From positions 1-64,000 of the forward strand of contig VXIS01000268.1 in NCBI GenBank assembly GCA_008704415.1: a stretch of DNA of 64,000 nt, in the 5' to 3' direction. The DNA comes from Sphaerosporella brunnea. Its lineage: Eukaryota; Ascomycota; Pezizomycetes; Pezizales; Pyronemataceae. The notes under the pieces were generated by a model. The model ran no database searches, was not told the DNA's origin, and was given only the letters and a program-made list of their open reading frames with translations. Shown one piece after another: positions 23,107-34,418 of the stretch (position 1 is its first letter; every line of letters starts with the position of its first letter). Both the position numbers and the translations under genes were made by a program.

Positions 23107-23697
23107 ATGTACTTCAAGACCTTTGCAGTCCTTGCCCTTTCCGCCTTTGCGCTCGCCGAGTAAGCAGTCTTTACCTCCCTCACGCCTTGAACTCTCACTA
23201 AGCGCCACAGTGATTCGGCTGCCGAGAAAGCCCAAATCCAGTCCGCCCTCGCTGCCTACTCTGACATCCCCGGTGTCTCCAAGATGATAAGCGTCTACTC
23301 GAAATATGCCACCGTCTCCGGCTTCGCCGAGTTCAACTCCGCCCTCGCCGACAAAGCAATGACCTACATGGTGACGCAGACTCACCTGACGGGCATTCCC
23401 ACCGCCACCGATCCCGCTGCCCTGGCCACCGACCCTGCCATGCTCGCCGTTCTGTCCGACTACGAGAGCCTCGTTACCGCTTTCGCTGCCACTGAGACTT
23501 ACATGACCGGCGCTGCTAAGAGCAGCTTCGCCGCTGATCTGAAGTCGGCTTTGGCCGCGGATGCTACCGCTACTGCTCACTCAACGAAGACTACCGGCGG
23601 CGTCGCCGTGCAGTCTGCCAACCCTGCGCCTGCGCTGAAGGCGGGATTGGCGGGAGCTGTTGCGGCAGCTGGTGTCGCTGCCGTGGCGTTGTTGTAG
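23107..23697 (+). CDS. Small secreted, probably GPI-anchored cell-surface protein
   Basis: The protein is 179 residues from two exons, 23107-23159 and 23211-23697, with a 51-bp intron (GTAAGC...CTAAG...CACAG). The join gives an AED/DSAAEK-type junction just after a signal peptide (MYFKTFAVLALSAFALA). The mature part is Ala/Thr/Ser-rich without cysteines. The C-terminus is a hydrophobic Ala/Val/Leu segment ending ALL, preceded by a small-residue stretch, as in GPI attachment signals. Codon use is strongly C/G-ending (GCC, ACC, CTC), suggesting high expression. Family unknown; small GPI proteins of this shape are common in fungal walls. The intron placed at the signal peptide boundary is typical of such genes. 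Confidence 0.85.
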
Positions 23698-25705
23698 GCG
23701 TGGGCTGGTTGGGTTCTCTTTGACATAGATGCTATTTGTTGGACTTCGTTTTTATTCCTTCGTTTTTGGTAGCTGCCTGCAAGCATGCGCAAGCTGCCGA
23801 GAGCTTTTTCATGTACACATTTACGAAAATGTGGTGTTTCTTTGGAGTTTTGGATAATACAATCTACCTTGTCTTTTGGGGACCAAGAGCCAATAACTCC
23901 AGCTTTGATATTGCTTGTGCTCCGCCCTTCGCGCAAATGAAACATCCAAGAGGGCCTTTCATACCTGGTTGAAAGTTGAAACGCATCGTAAGCTGCTGCG
24001 CACGTTGGCTTGATGGATTTAAAAACACAAACTGCATTAGCAGGTACTCAACATGGGGCACGTTAGCGCGCAGTCAGGGATCATGACCCGATTGGCTGGG
24101 TCGCCTCGTAAACTCGGCGCATTTGCTGTGTTGGGGTGTTTATCCGACTTAGGACGTTGGGTATGCAGGACACATGGAGGTCTTGGCTTCTGAAGTACCT
24201 ACCGTACTCTATTCCCCCGAGGGAGGACAAAGTATGACAATGGGTAAAAATCGAAGGAGGCATCGTGCTGTGTGAAACCTGAAGCCGCGATTTGATACGC
24301 TCTGGAGTGTTTCGAGGCGCTGCCTCATAGCGGGTTACGATTGATGGTAACCAAGCCGTCGGATAAGCCTGACCCAACTCTATCGGCTTCTCATTCCACA
24401 ACTCAGGAAAGCAACAACCTGCTAAGCGCTTAGTGTGGGATCCCAGTCTCTTCGTTGCAAGTGTGTCCAGTCCTGTGAAGAAAAACCGCTTAAGGGGATC
24501 TCACTTTCTCACTTTCTCATGAGCGAGTGAGTCATTGTGTCTCACTTAGAAGACGTGTGCTGCATCGTGCTCCGCAACGAACACAGCAGCAACGTCCTAG
24601 AGGTGAGGCTACCGATATTAGTGCCACAATGCCATTGGCCCTTTCAATCTCACCTATGCGGATTGTCAGGGCTCCAGCTCTCATGTAGCGCGATCCAAAA
24701 AGTATGGGTTGTAGAGAGTGTAGGTTTAAGAAACAAGAAAGGCCAGGATAGAAAGACTCGGCTGTGTTCTGGCTTGCAGATTTGCAGCGAATGCCTGATT
24801 TATTAACTGGCTAGGCTCGGGGGCATCGCGCACTCGTTGGGAGGGGGCCCGAAGTCAGAATGACGATCATTTTGCTTCGTTGCGAACTACCTGTGACTGC
24901 ATAGCTGAGTTCATCGCGCCTTAAGCTTTAATTTGACCTCTCATTTGAGGTATTTGACTAAAAAAAATTTGTGGAGAACCGAGCGGTTGTGGCCCCGACC
25001 AGAGCATGTTTTTGATAGCACTCGATTTCTCCATTTAGCCTAGTCTGACCTTAGAGTAGGTCCTTGATGCTGTATTTTTGCCTGCGGTGGATAAAGCAAT
25101 GGACATCATGATGCATGCCTCTGGGTATAATACGAGTGACACTTCATGCACAGAGCCGGCCGTCGGGTCTCAAGTATCGTCCTGTCTGAAGCGAGAAGCT
25201 CTAGAGCAGTAAATACAGACTTAGGTAGGTACTTAAACTTGAATATGTTGTTTGAAAGTCGATTTTTCATCAGGTACTCGTTGCTAACTATAGCGGTCAT
25301 GAATAAGCACTCGCCGCCGCGTGCCCGCTCACTTACATGATCCACAAAAGGGTGTTTCTGTACCCTTAAATTAAGAGATGGAAACTACTACAGCAAAAAG
25401 TTCCACTCCGAGCGGTGGAGCGAGAGTTTATCTCATGAAGTAATGATATGTGTGCATGAGGGCGACGGGTAGTTATTACATCAGAACTTGCTCACTCGAA
25501 CACGAAAAATTACTTCTGCCCCTCTCCCACTTACATCTTGCCTCAAAAAGGCTTCCCCTCCTTCACCTACTCCACATCATTTACCCAAGGTTCCATTGGC
25601 GTTGTCCGTACTTGTTGCTATCAAAGACCCATTGTCCGTACTTGCTGCTACCAACGACCCATCTTCGCTTCCACTTAAATCCTCAAAATCAGCGAAACCA
25701 GAAAG
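23698..25705. other. Intergenic, nothing recognised
   Basis: No domain-bearing frame or RNA was seen. A 30-bp unit is tandemly duplicated at 25602-25661 (TTGTCCGTACTTGYTGCTAY...) just before the damaged gene that follows. Confidence 0.4.
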
Positions 25706-27284
25706 GTATGTAACTCAAACACCTATCGCTCCTTTTCGCTCAATAGCGCCTTGCCCACTTCTCCTCAATGCAAACCCTGATCTACAAGTCCCGAAACTAA
25801 TCAGGCTTCAGTTCACAAGATGTTTTCCGATTTCCGCATCCGCACGTCAAAGCTCCAATCCCGAAAGGACGAAGCCGAGACGATCGCCAAAACCCCTCCT
25901 CAAGAAGCTTGCAGCTCTTTTGCTCGGCATCCAGTCCGTCTGCCAGCAGCTCATCACCATGGGAATCAAGCCCGAGAGGATGAGATACAGTTCCATGGAA
26001 CCCGCTGACGGCGGCCAATCTATCGTTTCTGACGATCACGATGTTTTGCGCCGAGTCAGCCGCGAGTTCTCAAGAGCGCAAGACGGAGCAGATACTGTGC
26101 AGATTGTGGATTTCGGCCTCTCCGGCCATGAGTTGGAAGATAACGGTCCCAAGTTAGCGGATGCCGATCGCAGCGACCTCAACCAGCAAACCGATGTCAA
26201 AGGAGACAACCTCCCCGAGCCTGTTAAACACGATGAAAACGCTCTTCTCAGGGCAGACGATCTGAATAACCTAAGAGAGCCTGCAGCTGCGGATGGGAAC
26301 GACCCGAGTAAGCATGCATTAAAGGAGATGAAGGCTTTGATGGGAACTATGCAGGCCATCATATCACAGGACAAGCGTCAAGCTGAAGAAGATACCTGCA
26401 GGACTAAAGATGGTAGCCGGAAAAATGGTGACGGTGATGACCAAGCTCACCAAAACAGAGGAAGTACTCGCGAATACGAGAAACGAGGTTGCTACCACCT
26501 GGGATGAACTCACGGCATTGATGAGCCTGACTGAAGGCTCTATAATGTTGGCTCTACGAACCCTGTTCGATGGATGCCTTTTAGACCTTGGATGGAACGG
26601 AGAAGAGCCCAGGGATGCATTTATGGACCGCTGTGCCTCCCCTTTGCAAAGCCTCTTTCGCCTTGACCACAAATGGCCAAGGGGGCCATCCAATAAGTTG
26701 AGACGATCCACTAGATGGAAGATGATCTGACATCCGCATAGCGAGTGCGTTGCCAAGGGGACCTACCAGGCCCGCGACCACCATGGTTACGGCCATTTTC
26801 AACTACCAGGGGCCGAGGGAGATCGCCGAGGTGATGGAAGAACGATTCAAATACATCTTCCATTGCCCTCCCAAGGACTACCATCTCAACGGGGTTCTTG
26901 ACTATTTGCGGCCGACAGGTGCCGGGCCCGAGGCACTCGCGCAGCATCTTGGTGCTCCCATCATTGGCCGGCCGTAAGTTGCCGGCTAATGGTAACGAGT
27001 CCTCGGGCCCTCCGGCGAAGTGGACGGAGAGGGTTCTTGAGGGGGTCCACCTGTGCGTCTACAACATATCTACTCGTAATGATGGCCTCACCAACGAAAC
27101 TGTTGATCGCTCGAAAGCCGAGATCTTCACGCTTCCCGGAAGTATGCCTCTTCTCTGCAGCAGCTGCACCGACAAGCCTCTGTGCGTGATTCTGGATGGC
27201 ACTAATACCCTGGACCGCTTGTGCGGGCTCGTTAGGCTCGCCGCCGCCGCGTTGCAACAATCAAAGATGACGGGGCTTGGATAG
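25706..27284 (+). pseudogene. Damaged multi-exon gene of unknown function (coiled-coil)
   Basis: A strong 5'UTR-type intron (25706-25811: GTATGT, ACTAATC, CAG) precedes ATG 25820. The protein signal then runs MFSDFRIRTSKLQSRKDEAE in one frame. It shifts near 25890-25900 (a CCCC run) to LLKKLAALLLGIQSVCQQL, and shifts again near 26395-26405 to KMVAGKMVTVMTKLTKTEEV, which ends in a stop at 26730. Further exon-like pieces follow: 26786-26975 (FNYQGPREIAEVMEERF) and, after a possible GTAAGT intron, about 27030-27284. The first part is acidic, helical and probably coiled-coil. No known domain was seen. The changes may be real frameshifts, sequencing indels or unrecognised introns; exon joins after 26400 are uncertain. 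Confidence 0.4.
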
Positions 27285-27738
27285 TTGAGTGTCCAAAGGC
27301 AGAGTTATGGTATCATGATGCATTCAAGGGGGCACCAGTAGGAGGAGATCTCGACCAAGGACAATGGAGGAGGGGGAGAAGTGGTGGGAATGGGTTTTTG
27401 ACTGTTCTCGTTGATGAGGATCTTGAGTAAGTTTTCTTGTTAATGTTCCTTGCTATTTGACGTTGTAGATTGCGAGCACAGGACCGGAGGATGCTGAATC
27501 CGACCCGCAGGCATGGTTTAGAGATGGTCGCCATGGAAACGCTGGTGTGGTTTATCGGCTGGAGACAAGATGCTGTAATCCATTACTTGCCATGGTGCTC
27601 TTCTTTTGCGGCCACAAGGGATAAAGCACCACCATATTTTGCATGACATTAAATTAAGCACAACAGTTATATAAGAAATCCAAAACCAAAAAAGTCATCA
27701 CCTCAGCCGCCGAAAACCAAAAGCAATCAAACGCATCT
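27285..27738. other. Intergenic
   Basis: Nothing was recognised; this is the 3' flank of the minus-strand zinc-finger gene. Confidence 0.4.
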
Positions 27739-27930
27739 CTACTCTCTCGAGTTCCGGCGCACCCCGAGCCTCCTCAAAAGCCAGTCTACTCCCTTGGACA
27801 CCTTATGCTGGAACCACTCTCTGATACTTCTTCGCCGACGAGCCGGATCGAAAGAACACCTCTTCCCACACCTCTGACAGTTGCGTGAAGTCGGGGGATT
27901 TTCACTCCAGCAATCGCCACATTTCCACAT
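27739..27930 (-). CDS. Single RanBP2-type zinc finger mini-protein
   Basis: The 63-residue intronless ORF starts MWKCGDCWSENPP. It contains one W-x-C-x2-C-x10-C-x2-C finger (Trp2; Cys4, Cys7, Cys18, Cys21 by eye), with the Asn between the Cys pairs that is typical of RanBP2/NZF fingers binding ubiquitin or RNA. A basic tail (PARRRRS) and a WLLRRLGVRR amphipathic end follow. A similarly built gene lies at 55532. Because it is short, the coding call rests on the intact finger and ATG. A G13 run lies about 40 bases upstream of the ATG on the plus strand. Confidence 0.6.
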   Translation of the reverse strand: MWKCGDCWSENPPTSRNCQRCGKRCSFDPARRRRSIREWFQHKVSKGVDWLLRRLGVRRNSRE

Positions 27931-30900
27931 GAACGGCGCTCAAGGAGTGCGGTGTCACCGTGTACGGGGGGGGGGGGGTATGAATAAGGGCCCTTGGAGG
28001 GAGCATTATGAAGGTACTTGCCGTCGTGTTGCGCCTGCGCGTTCAAGTGAGGGGCTTGGATGCATCATGTTGGCCGGCATCAAGACCGCTTAGCTATGAG
28101 GGCCATGTTATGGGGAAAGGGGGGGGGGGGGGGATGTGTTTTGCTGTAAAATTGTCAACTCTCGCATAGACTCAGAAAAAAGAGACTCGACGGCGCGAAT
28201 CTATGCCTATATAATGCAGTTGGCGTGGCGTTTTTACGGTGGCTCAACCCTAAGTTTCCGACCGTCGGATTTTGGAGCGCAGCGACTGCCTCGCTCTACC
28301 ATTTTAGAGCGGAGCCGTGGAGGAGCTTTAGCGACGAAACTGAACGAAAGCAACTGCGCCGTGTTCCACACACATACGCCCTGACTGCAACGTAGATGTG
28401 ACTTTACATTTAGTGGCGCTGTACTAATGACTGCACACCATGTGGTCGCCACACGGCTGTTGACTCGTAGAATAGTAAAAAAGTGTATCAGGTTCAGATG
28501 AAATGTAATACTAGATTCGCGGATTTGTGAAAGTCGTGTGCAGAGCCCACGGCACCCGAACGTCCTCTCCTCAAAAAACACCGTGTCAGTGGCAAGTAGC
28601 GGTGAATTTCGCTCCGCTCCCGGTATGCATTTACCAATTTCACCCACACCTCACACAGTTTTCTACTGTTCTATTCGTGCCGTCGAATCTCTTGTTTCTG
28701 AGTTTATGCGGTATGGTCACCCAGAGCTTTCACTCGGTCATGCGTTAGTACTCGGTCACGCTCAGTGACTCGGTCGGTCATGGAATCCAGCTCGATCATG
28801 CCAGGAAACGAGATTGTGTCAAGCATCAAACTTTCTCCAGTGTAACACTACTCTTCATTAATAGTACTATATACTATCATACGACTATATGATGGTAGAT
28901 TTTGTGTTCCCATAAGCTGTAGACTCGTCACGATCCTCAAGTCGCCGTTGCCCAGCAGTGGTGTAAAGTCGAACATCAACCTGGGGACCCTTTCAGACAC
29001 CGTTTCTGGCTTCTGAACCCTTCCGAGAAGCCTTCAATTTACAGAGTTCCAATTGGTGAGATTGACTGGCTTATCTTACGCTATTCGTAACTCTTTGCGT
29101 ATGTGTTAGGTTTACCGTATTTTATACAGTTTGGCAACTCCGATTGGATCACAGTACGGATTTCAAAACCCATAGCTTCAAGAGACAGTACCTCTCTTCG
29201 ATGTACCGTTTCCCGTGGGCTTCAAAATCTGTAACTTATGTTTTGCGCGGCAACACCCTTTCTAAAGCACTACTTGACGAGGTACGCTCTTTTGGCCCCA
29301 AGGGCACCGGAAGTCTTTGGTTGGCTTACGTGATTACGGAATGAGCATCCATCTTTCTTATCCGTACAATGTATCAATCCCTTTCTCTACTAGCTGCTAT
29401 GTTCCGGGGAGTGTCGCTTCCCACTTTGCCAAACTTCTGACGTTCTGTGATAAGCACCGCGGAATGGGTTTTCAAAGGCGGCTAGGCTGAGTGCGTGCAC
29501 ACGCCTTGAATGAATACCTACTAAAGAACTCAGCATACAGACATAGAATTGGTACGAGATCCGGTTAGGCGCAAACGCTCGGTCAGTATACAAATTGATT
29601 ACGAGCATCTTCAAATCCGTAGTGTTTATGATCGTCTTTAAGTTTTATTGAGGAGCGTTGGAAACTGCTGTCCCATTACTTATGAATTCGTCTCGGAAAC
29701 AAAGGGACATCCGCGGAAATTTTCTTATGGAGACCTACAAATATCTGATTCCTAGCAATTACGTGGACGGCGTTGACGGAGGAACCGACTTAGACCACCT
29801 CGGAAGGATATCTATGCGCCAACGAAAGGTCACAAGCGCCCAGCCAGCAGTGTGCAACTGCTGCCGCCTGAGATCTGTTTTTTCGGATTAATAGAATGTT
29901 CGACATCAAGGATTGTGGTGTTTCTTTTTCTTTCCATTTAGCTCCATGCGTTCCGTCACTTCTGCACTTCACCCAAACTCTGAAGAACGTACTTCGAAAT
30001 ATCGCCATAACTCGACCAGTCTCACGTGCACGGCTTCATGCATTCACCCGATCATTGAATATCAGTCGAATGAAACCCCTTCCTTCTACCCTATTTTCTA
30101 AGTTTTATTCTTTCCGTGTACTTCCCCCTTTCAATTTCTGGTACTATGAATAAAGCTGGCGCCTGCCCCGAAGAGCAGCTGCTTCTCCTCTCTTCTTGTT
30201 TAGAACCTTCTGATTTGACTCGAGAACAGAGATATGTATTCCTCCCCCCACTTCAACACCTTGCTTTAATTTGACGATTTCGCTGCAAGCGAGAAAAATG
30301 AATCTAATCCAGGAAGTGCCAGCATTTGAGTCGCGACCGTCGCGTAAGCAATCGATTCTCCCTCGGCTTGTTTGTTCCTCCGAAAAGCTTCCCTTACAGA
30401 TCTTCACCACCGATAGCTCTCCTAGCCCTCTGATTGAATTCAACACTGGCCGCTTTCCCTCCGGCGCTTTCCTTCCGGCGATTTCCTCCCGACGCTTTCC
30501 TCCCTACGCTTTCCTCGCTGCGCTTTCCTCCCTGCGAACATATCGCGTTCTCCTCTATTCAATTGAAATGTCGACCACTCGCAATTCTCTCTATAAAGCT
30601 TCATGAGCGTGCCTCGGTTACCACTCCCTCGGGTTCACTATTTGTCTCCTCGAGAGAGACTCAAAAAGACAGAGCAAAGATTCTTGCCCTCGGCCACTGG
30701 GACATCCACGCGTTTTAAAGTTGTTGCAGGAGCTGCTTTACATTGCCAAGGCCACAAAAATTTCAACGGAAGAGTTCTTTTGTTCAGTATGGCTTGATGT
30801 CTACGATGTGGCCTCGGATCATGGTTTCTTGTTCAGCAGTCGAGGAGAAAGAAAGTCTAAGGTGCCGAGGTCACCAAGCTTCAACAAGAAGGTCCTCGTC

Positions 30901-31847
30901 TTCACCTTGGCTCGCCGAACGATTGTCATGGTCTAAGCCAGGCTCTCAGTATTGTTGGATGGCGCTTTCGTTTACAAGAAATGCTCTGCTCTGGAGGACA
31001 GCAGTTCTGCGATATAAAAGCAGAAGCGCTGCGTCTTAAATGTTCAGCCACCGTTTTCCCGATAGGATGGTAATTACTTCATGCTATGCACATCCCGAAA
31101 CATTCCGATCGCGAACTATGTATATGTGGCTGATACGTGTTCTATGGCGGGTTGCTCGACGCATGGGACCTCGAGGCGCGAGTGCTCTCCGGTGATTCTC
31201 GGACCAAAACCGAAGAATATCTCCAATCAAAAACCAGAATCAGCCATTGCCAGTTGTGGGAACAACCAACGTTGCCCAACGGCTGTGCCACCTTTCAGGG
31301 CAAACGATGAATTTTTGAGCGTGAGTCTCCTCACCCTTTGAAATGATTCTTCTAACGTGCTTTCAAAAGTCCTCAAGATTGCTCAAGCAAGCGATTGAGT
31401 CAAAAGCGGGCTTTCCATTCACTCTCATCGACCCAATCACCTATTCAACACCCCACCAGCAATCATCTTGGACTACAACTGACCACCCTGTACTTGAAAA
31501 GAATCAGAACCTGGGGTTTCTCTTGCTTGGAAACTGGTACCAACACGCTTGCCTTTGCTTGAATCACCTCGTCTTTCACTGATCCCCTGAACGCAGAAAC
31601 AACACTGGACGAAACAAATTGAAGCTTTAGGAAAACCGAGTCAGCAGTTTATCTGGATCATCTGCTACCGACTTCTCCCTCGCAACCTTTACCTCCAACA
31701 CCCACAGACCTACCAACAGTCGCCACGCGCAGCACCTCACGGAACACCACACCCTCACCGCCTGCCTCAACTGACCATCTCTTTTATCCCGACAACAACC
31801 GACAACCCTTAAACCCATCACACAAGCAAACGGCGACATTCCCTGCA
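27931..31847. other. Mostly featureless intergenic sequence
   Basis: Homopolymer G runs lie at about 27967-27979 and 28118-28134. A 14-bp minisatellite lies at 30451-30536. Short frames (e.g. 28527-28768, 29144-29344) have no domains. No gene is supported before 31848. Confidence 0.45.
30451..30536. repeat. 14-bp minisatellite, six units
   Basis: Units read CGCTTTCCTCCCTG with small variations (for example CGCTTTCCCTCCGG, CGATTTCCTCCCGA) in six head-to-tail copies. Confidence 0.85.
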
Positions 31848-33213
31848 ATGTCCGATCCTGCCATATTTAACGCGATGATTCAGCCTCACGGCAGCGACCC
31901 CTTCCGCGGTGGTCAGCAGCATGAGTTCGTTAACGAGGATCGCCACTTGCCAACCTACGACATGCCTGCAACCCCGCCTCCTCCGATAGCATCTGTTGAC
32001 ATCGATGGAGCTGTTCTCCGCCGGTTCTTTGAATTCTTCAAGGATGTCTCCGGACAACGCCACGACTTCGAAGCCCGGATGCACGAGTTCTGGCAGGAGC
32101 TCTCCCTTCATTGCCTTACGAACGGTTACCCCGAGGCCGCGGTTCAGCCATGGATCGACATGCAGATGTCACTTATAAGGGCAATCCTCAAGGAAATGGG
32201 CCAAGTTGGCATCAACTTCGGACTGCTGGGAGAAAACACCGTCGGTGGCGGTGTTGCCAACGGTCCAGCTGTTGTGGTCAACGCTTTGCCTATCCCCGAT
32301 GCCGATATCATTCGAGAGTTTATGGATGCCCTTCAGGATGGAGCGAGCGTCTTCGACATGCCTGACACTGCTCCCCTGAAGCACTGGCATAACGATATGA
32401 AGCCCGATGCTCTGGAGAGGATTGCGCACCAGTTCTTGGTAAGCAACCAGCGTTTACTGCTTTGCTATTGCGTCGCTTTACTAAATCTTGTACAGGACGG
32501 ATTCAAGCGCCTTCACGGAGGGCATGACGAAAACCATACCGCCCATGGTTACAGCTTCAAGATGCGCTACGACACCGTCGTCGAGGTTTTGCGTGTACGT
32601 ACCCTTCGCTCGTTTACCTACGGCTACTAACGAAGGACAGAAATGCAAGGGTTCCGTGTACCGCATGTCCCGGCCGAGCACGCTCGACGATATTCTGGTT
32701 AATCCTCGCAAGATGAGGCAGCGTTTTATCGATAACCAGATCAACAACGCGAAGAAAAAGAAGGATGCCAAGGAACTGAACCGTCTTCGGAGCGTTCTCA
32801 TAGAAATCCAAGGCCGCGAGGAGGAATCTGAGCATGCCCAGGATGGTTCGCCGCTCGCCGCGTCTTCCGACGACGAGGCCGACGAGCCGCGTCCTACTAA
32901 GCGTAAGCGCAGTAAGGGCAAGGCTAAAGAGACCGTCGCGGCCTGTCGCGCGTACTCTGTCGCTTCTTCGGCCGCCGCCGGACCGTTGGACATGGCCCAC
33001 GATGACTCGGCTTACTTTGATATGCCTCCACCCGTTGGTGGTGTCAACAAAGCCTTACTCAACGCTGGAGCCGGCGATATCCTCCTTGGCCACACCGGCT
33101 ACGAGGACTACCGCCACGGCATGCAGCAGGGTCTGGTTGATAACTACCGCCTTCCACAGGATGAGACCGGTGAGCTCGACGAGTTTTGGCAGCAGCTCGA
33201 GTTCGATGCCTAA
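31848..33213 (+). CDS. Conserved-looking nuclear-type protein of unknown function, 3 exons
   Basis: The protein is 420 residues from exons 31848-32438, 32496-32594 and 32641-33213. Introns are 57 bp (GTAAGC...CTAAATC...TACAG) and 46 bp (GTACGT...CTACTAAC...GACAG), both in phase 0. The N-terminal 190 residues are helical with an acidic/His-rich start and include ARMHEFWQELS. The middle has RPSTLDDILVNPRKMRQRF and a Lys-rich helix. The C-terminal third has an acidic patch next to a nuclear-localisation-like KRKRSKGKAK, and it ends in another EFWQQLEFDA, echoing the N-terminal FWQEL. No domain was recognised. ATG context and codon use (C-ending) support a real gene. Possible roles (chromatin or transcription) are inferred only from the NLS and acidic patch. 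Confidence 0.8.
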
Positions 33214-33973
33214 TTGTTGAGTATTTTTGTCTTTTGGTAGGCCACCATCCCCTCCCCTGGATTCCCGACCGCGTTTGTTGACGGGCGGATAGTGACATAA
33301 CGGCGTTTGTTCTGCTTCACTGTCATGTCACGAGTTCGGAGATTCATGTACGACGAGTCATGCTTCTGTTTTCGTCTTCATCGGTACGTACACCTTGCTT
33401 GCTATTGCCCGTTTGCTTTTTGGTTGTGTGTGGATCTAATACCACTCCCGCTTTGCAGTTGCCACGGCATATCGTAGGTCTCGTTTTACTCGCGGTTTGC
33501 TTTTTGCGTTACGGTTTGGATTGATTTGAGAGGCTTGGGAATATGGGTGCATTTGTTTCTGCGTGTTTTTTTCGTTGAAAAGGGTTTCTTGTGTGTGTTT
33601 CATCGGGGCGGTGTTTTTTTTTTTGCTTTCCTTTTGTGGTGCTTCCTTCCTCGTAATTTTTGGTGGCGTCATTGCATATGAGGATGTGCATAAGTGACGC
33701 CGGATGGCGGATGCAATGGACGGCGTTTGCTTGGGACTTTCTCTGCCATGATTTCTTCGGCTTTTGGTAGTCACTCAATAAAAGTTTTGAACACATCATT
33801 TCGGCAGTGCTGGGCGATGAATTTGGGGGCTGCCGGCTGTAGGCGGGAGAAGAGGTGAGTGTGGCAATGGAAGAGGGGAGGGAGGCGATGTGGCGTTTGC
33901 GAGTGCGCAGTCCATGTTGCCGAGATTGGAGGGGATGAGTGCGGGTTTTGGAACATGGGGTATCACTCGTGAG
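33214..33973. other. 3' flank and intergenic
   Basis: A T-rich region with no ORF support. It ends in the target duplication CTCGTGAG (33966-33973) of the hAT element. Confidence 0.5.
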
Positions 33974-34410
33974 CAGTGTTCTCAGTAGCTAGCCGAAACA
34001 GTCGGGCGGGCTTGGCCGGCCGCGTTAAGCCGCCCGGCGGGCTTCTTGCATCAGCCCAAACGGCCCAGCCCGCTGTCGGGCCAGCCCGGCTGCCAGGGCT
34101 TTGAGTGATCTCCGGTGAAGACCGGCCACTGCGAGTGGCGGGGTTCAATCGGCGCCGATAAACTTTCCAGGATCTGTAATTTTATAGCAAAAGCCTATCT
34201 AGTGATTCCCTCCTGGTCGTCATATTCCACGGCGAACATCTTTGTGTACTTTCCAGCCCATAGCAGTAGTTGATATCATGGTGGTCGTAGTTGTCGTCAT
34301 TGTGGTCTCCGTCGCGGCCGCAGCCCAAACAGCCAGCCCAGCCAGGCGGGCTTTTTGGTCCGCCCACATTCGCCCAACGCAGCCGGGCTGGCTGGCTGTT
34401 CAGAACACTG
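33974..34410. mobile_element. Non-autonomous hAT element (MITE), 437 bp
   Basis: The left end begins CAGTGTTCTCAGTAGC and the reverse complement of the right end begins CAGTGTTCTGAACAGC. CAGTG is the hallmark hAT terminus. Exact 8-bp copies of CTCGTGAG flank it (33966-33973 and 34411-34418), the target-site duplication size of hAT transposases. The interior is GC-rich with AGCCCGGC/CCGCCC subterminal repeats and no transposase frame, so mobilisation must have been in trans. The perfect duplication suggests a fairly recent insertion. Confidence 0.92.
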
Positions 34411-34418
34411 CTCGTGAG

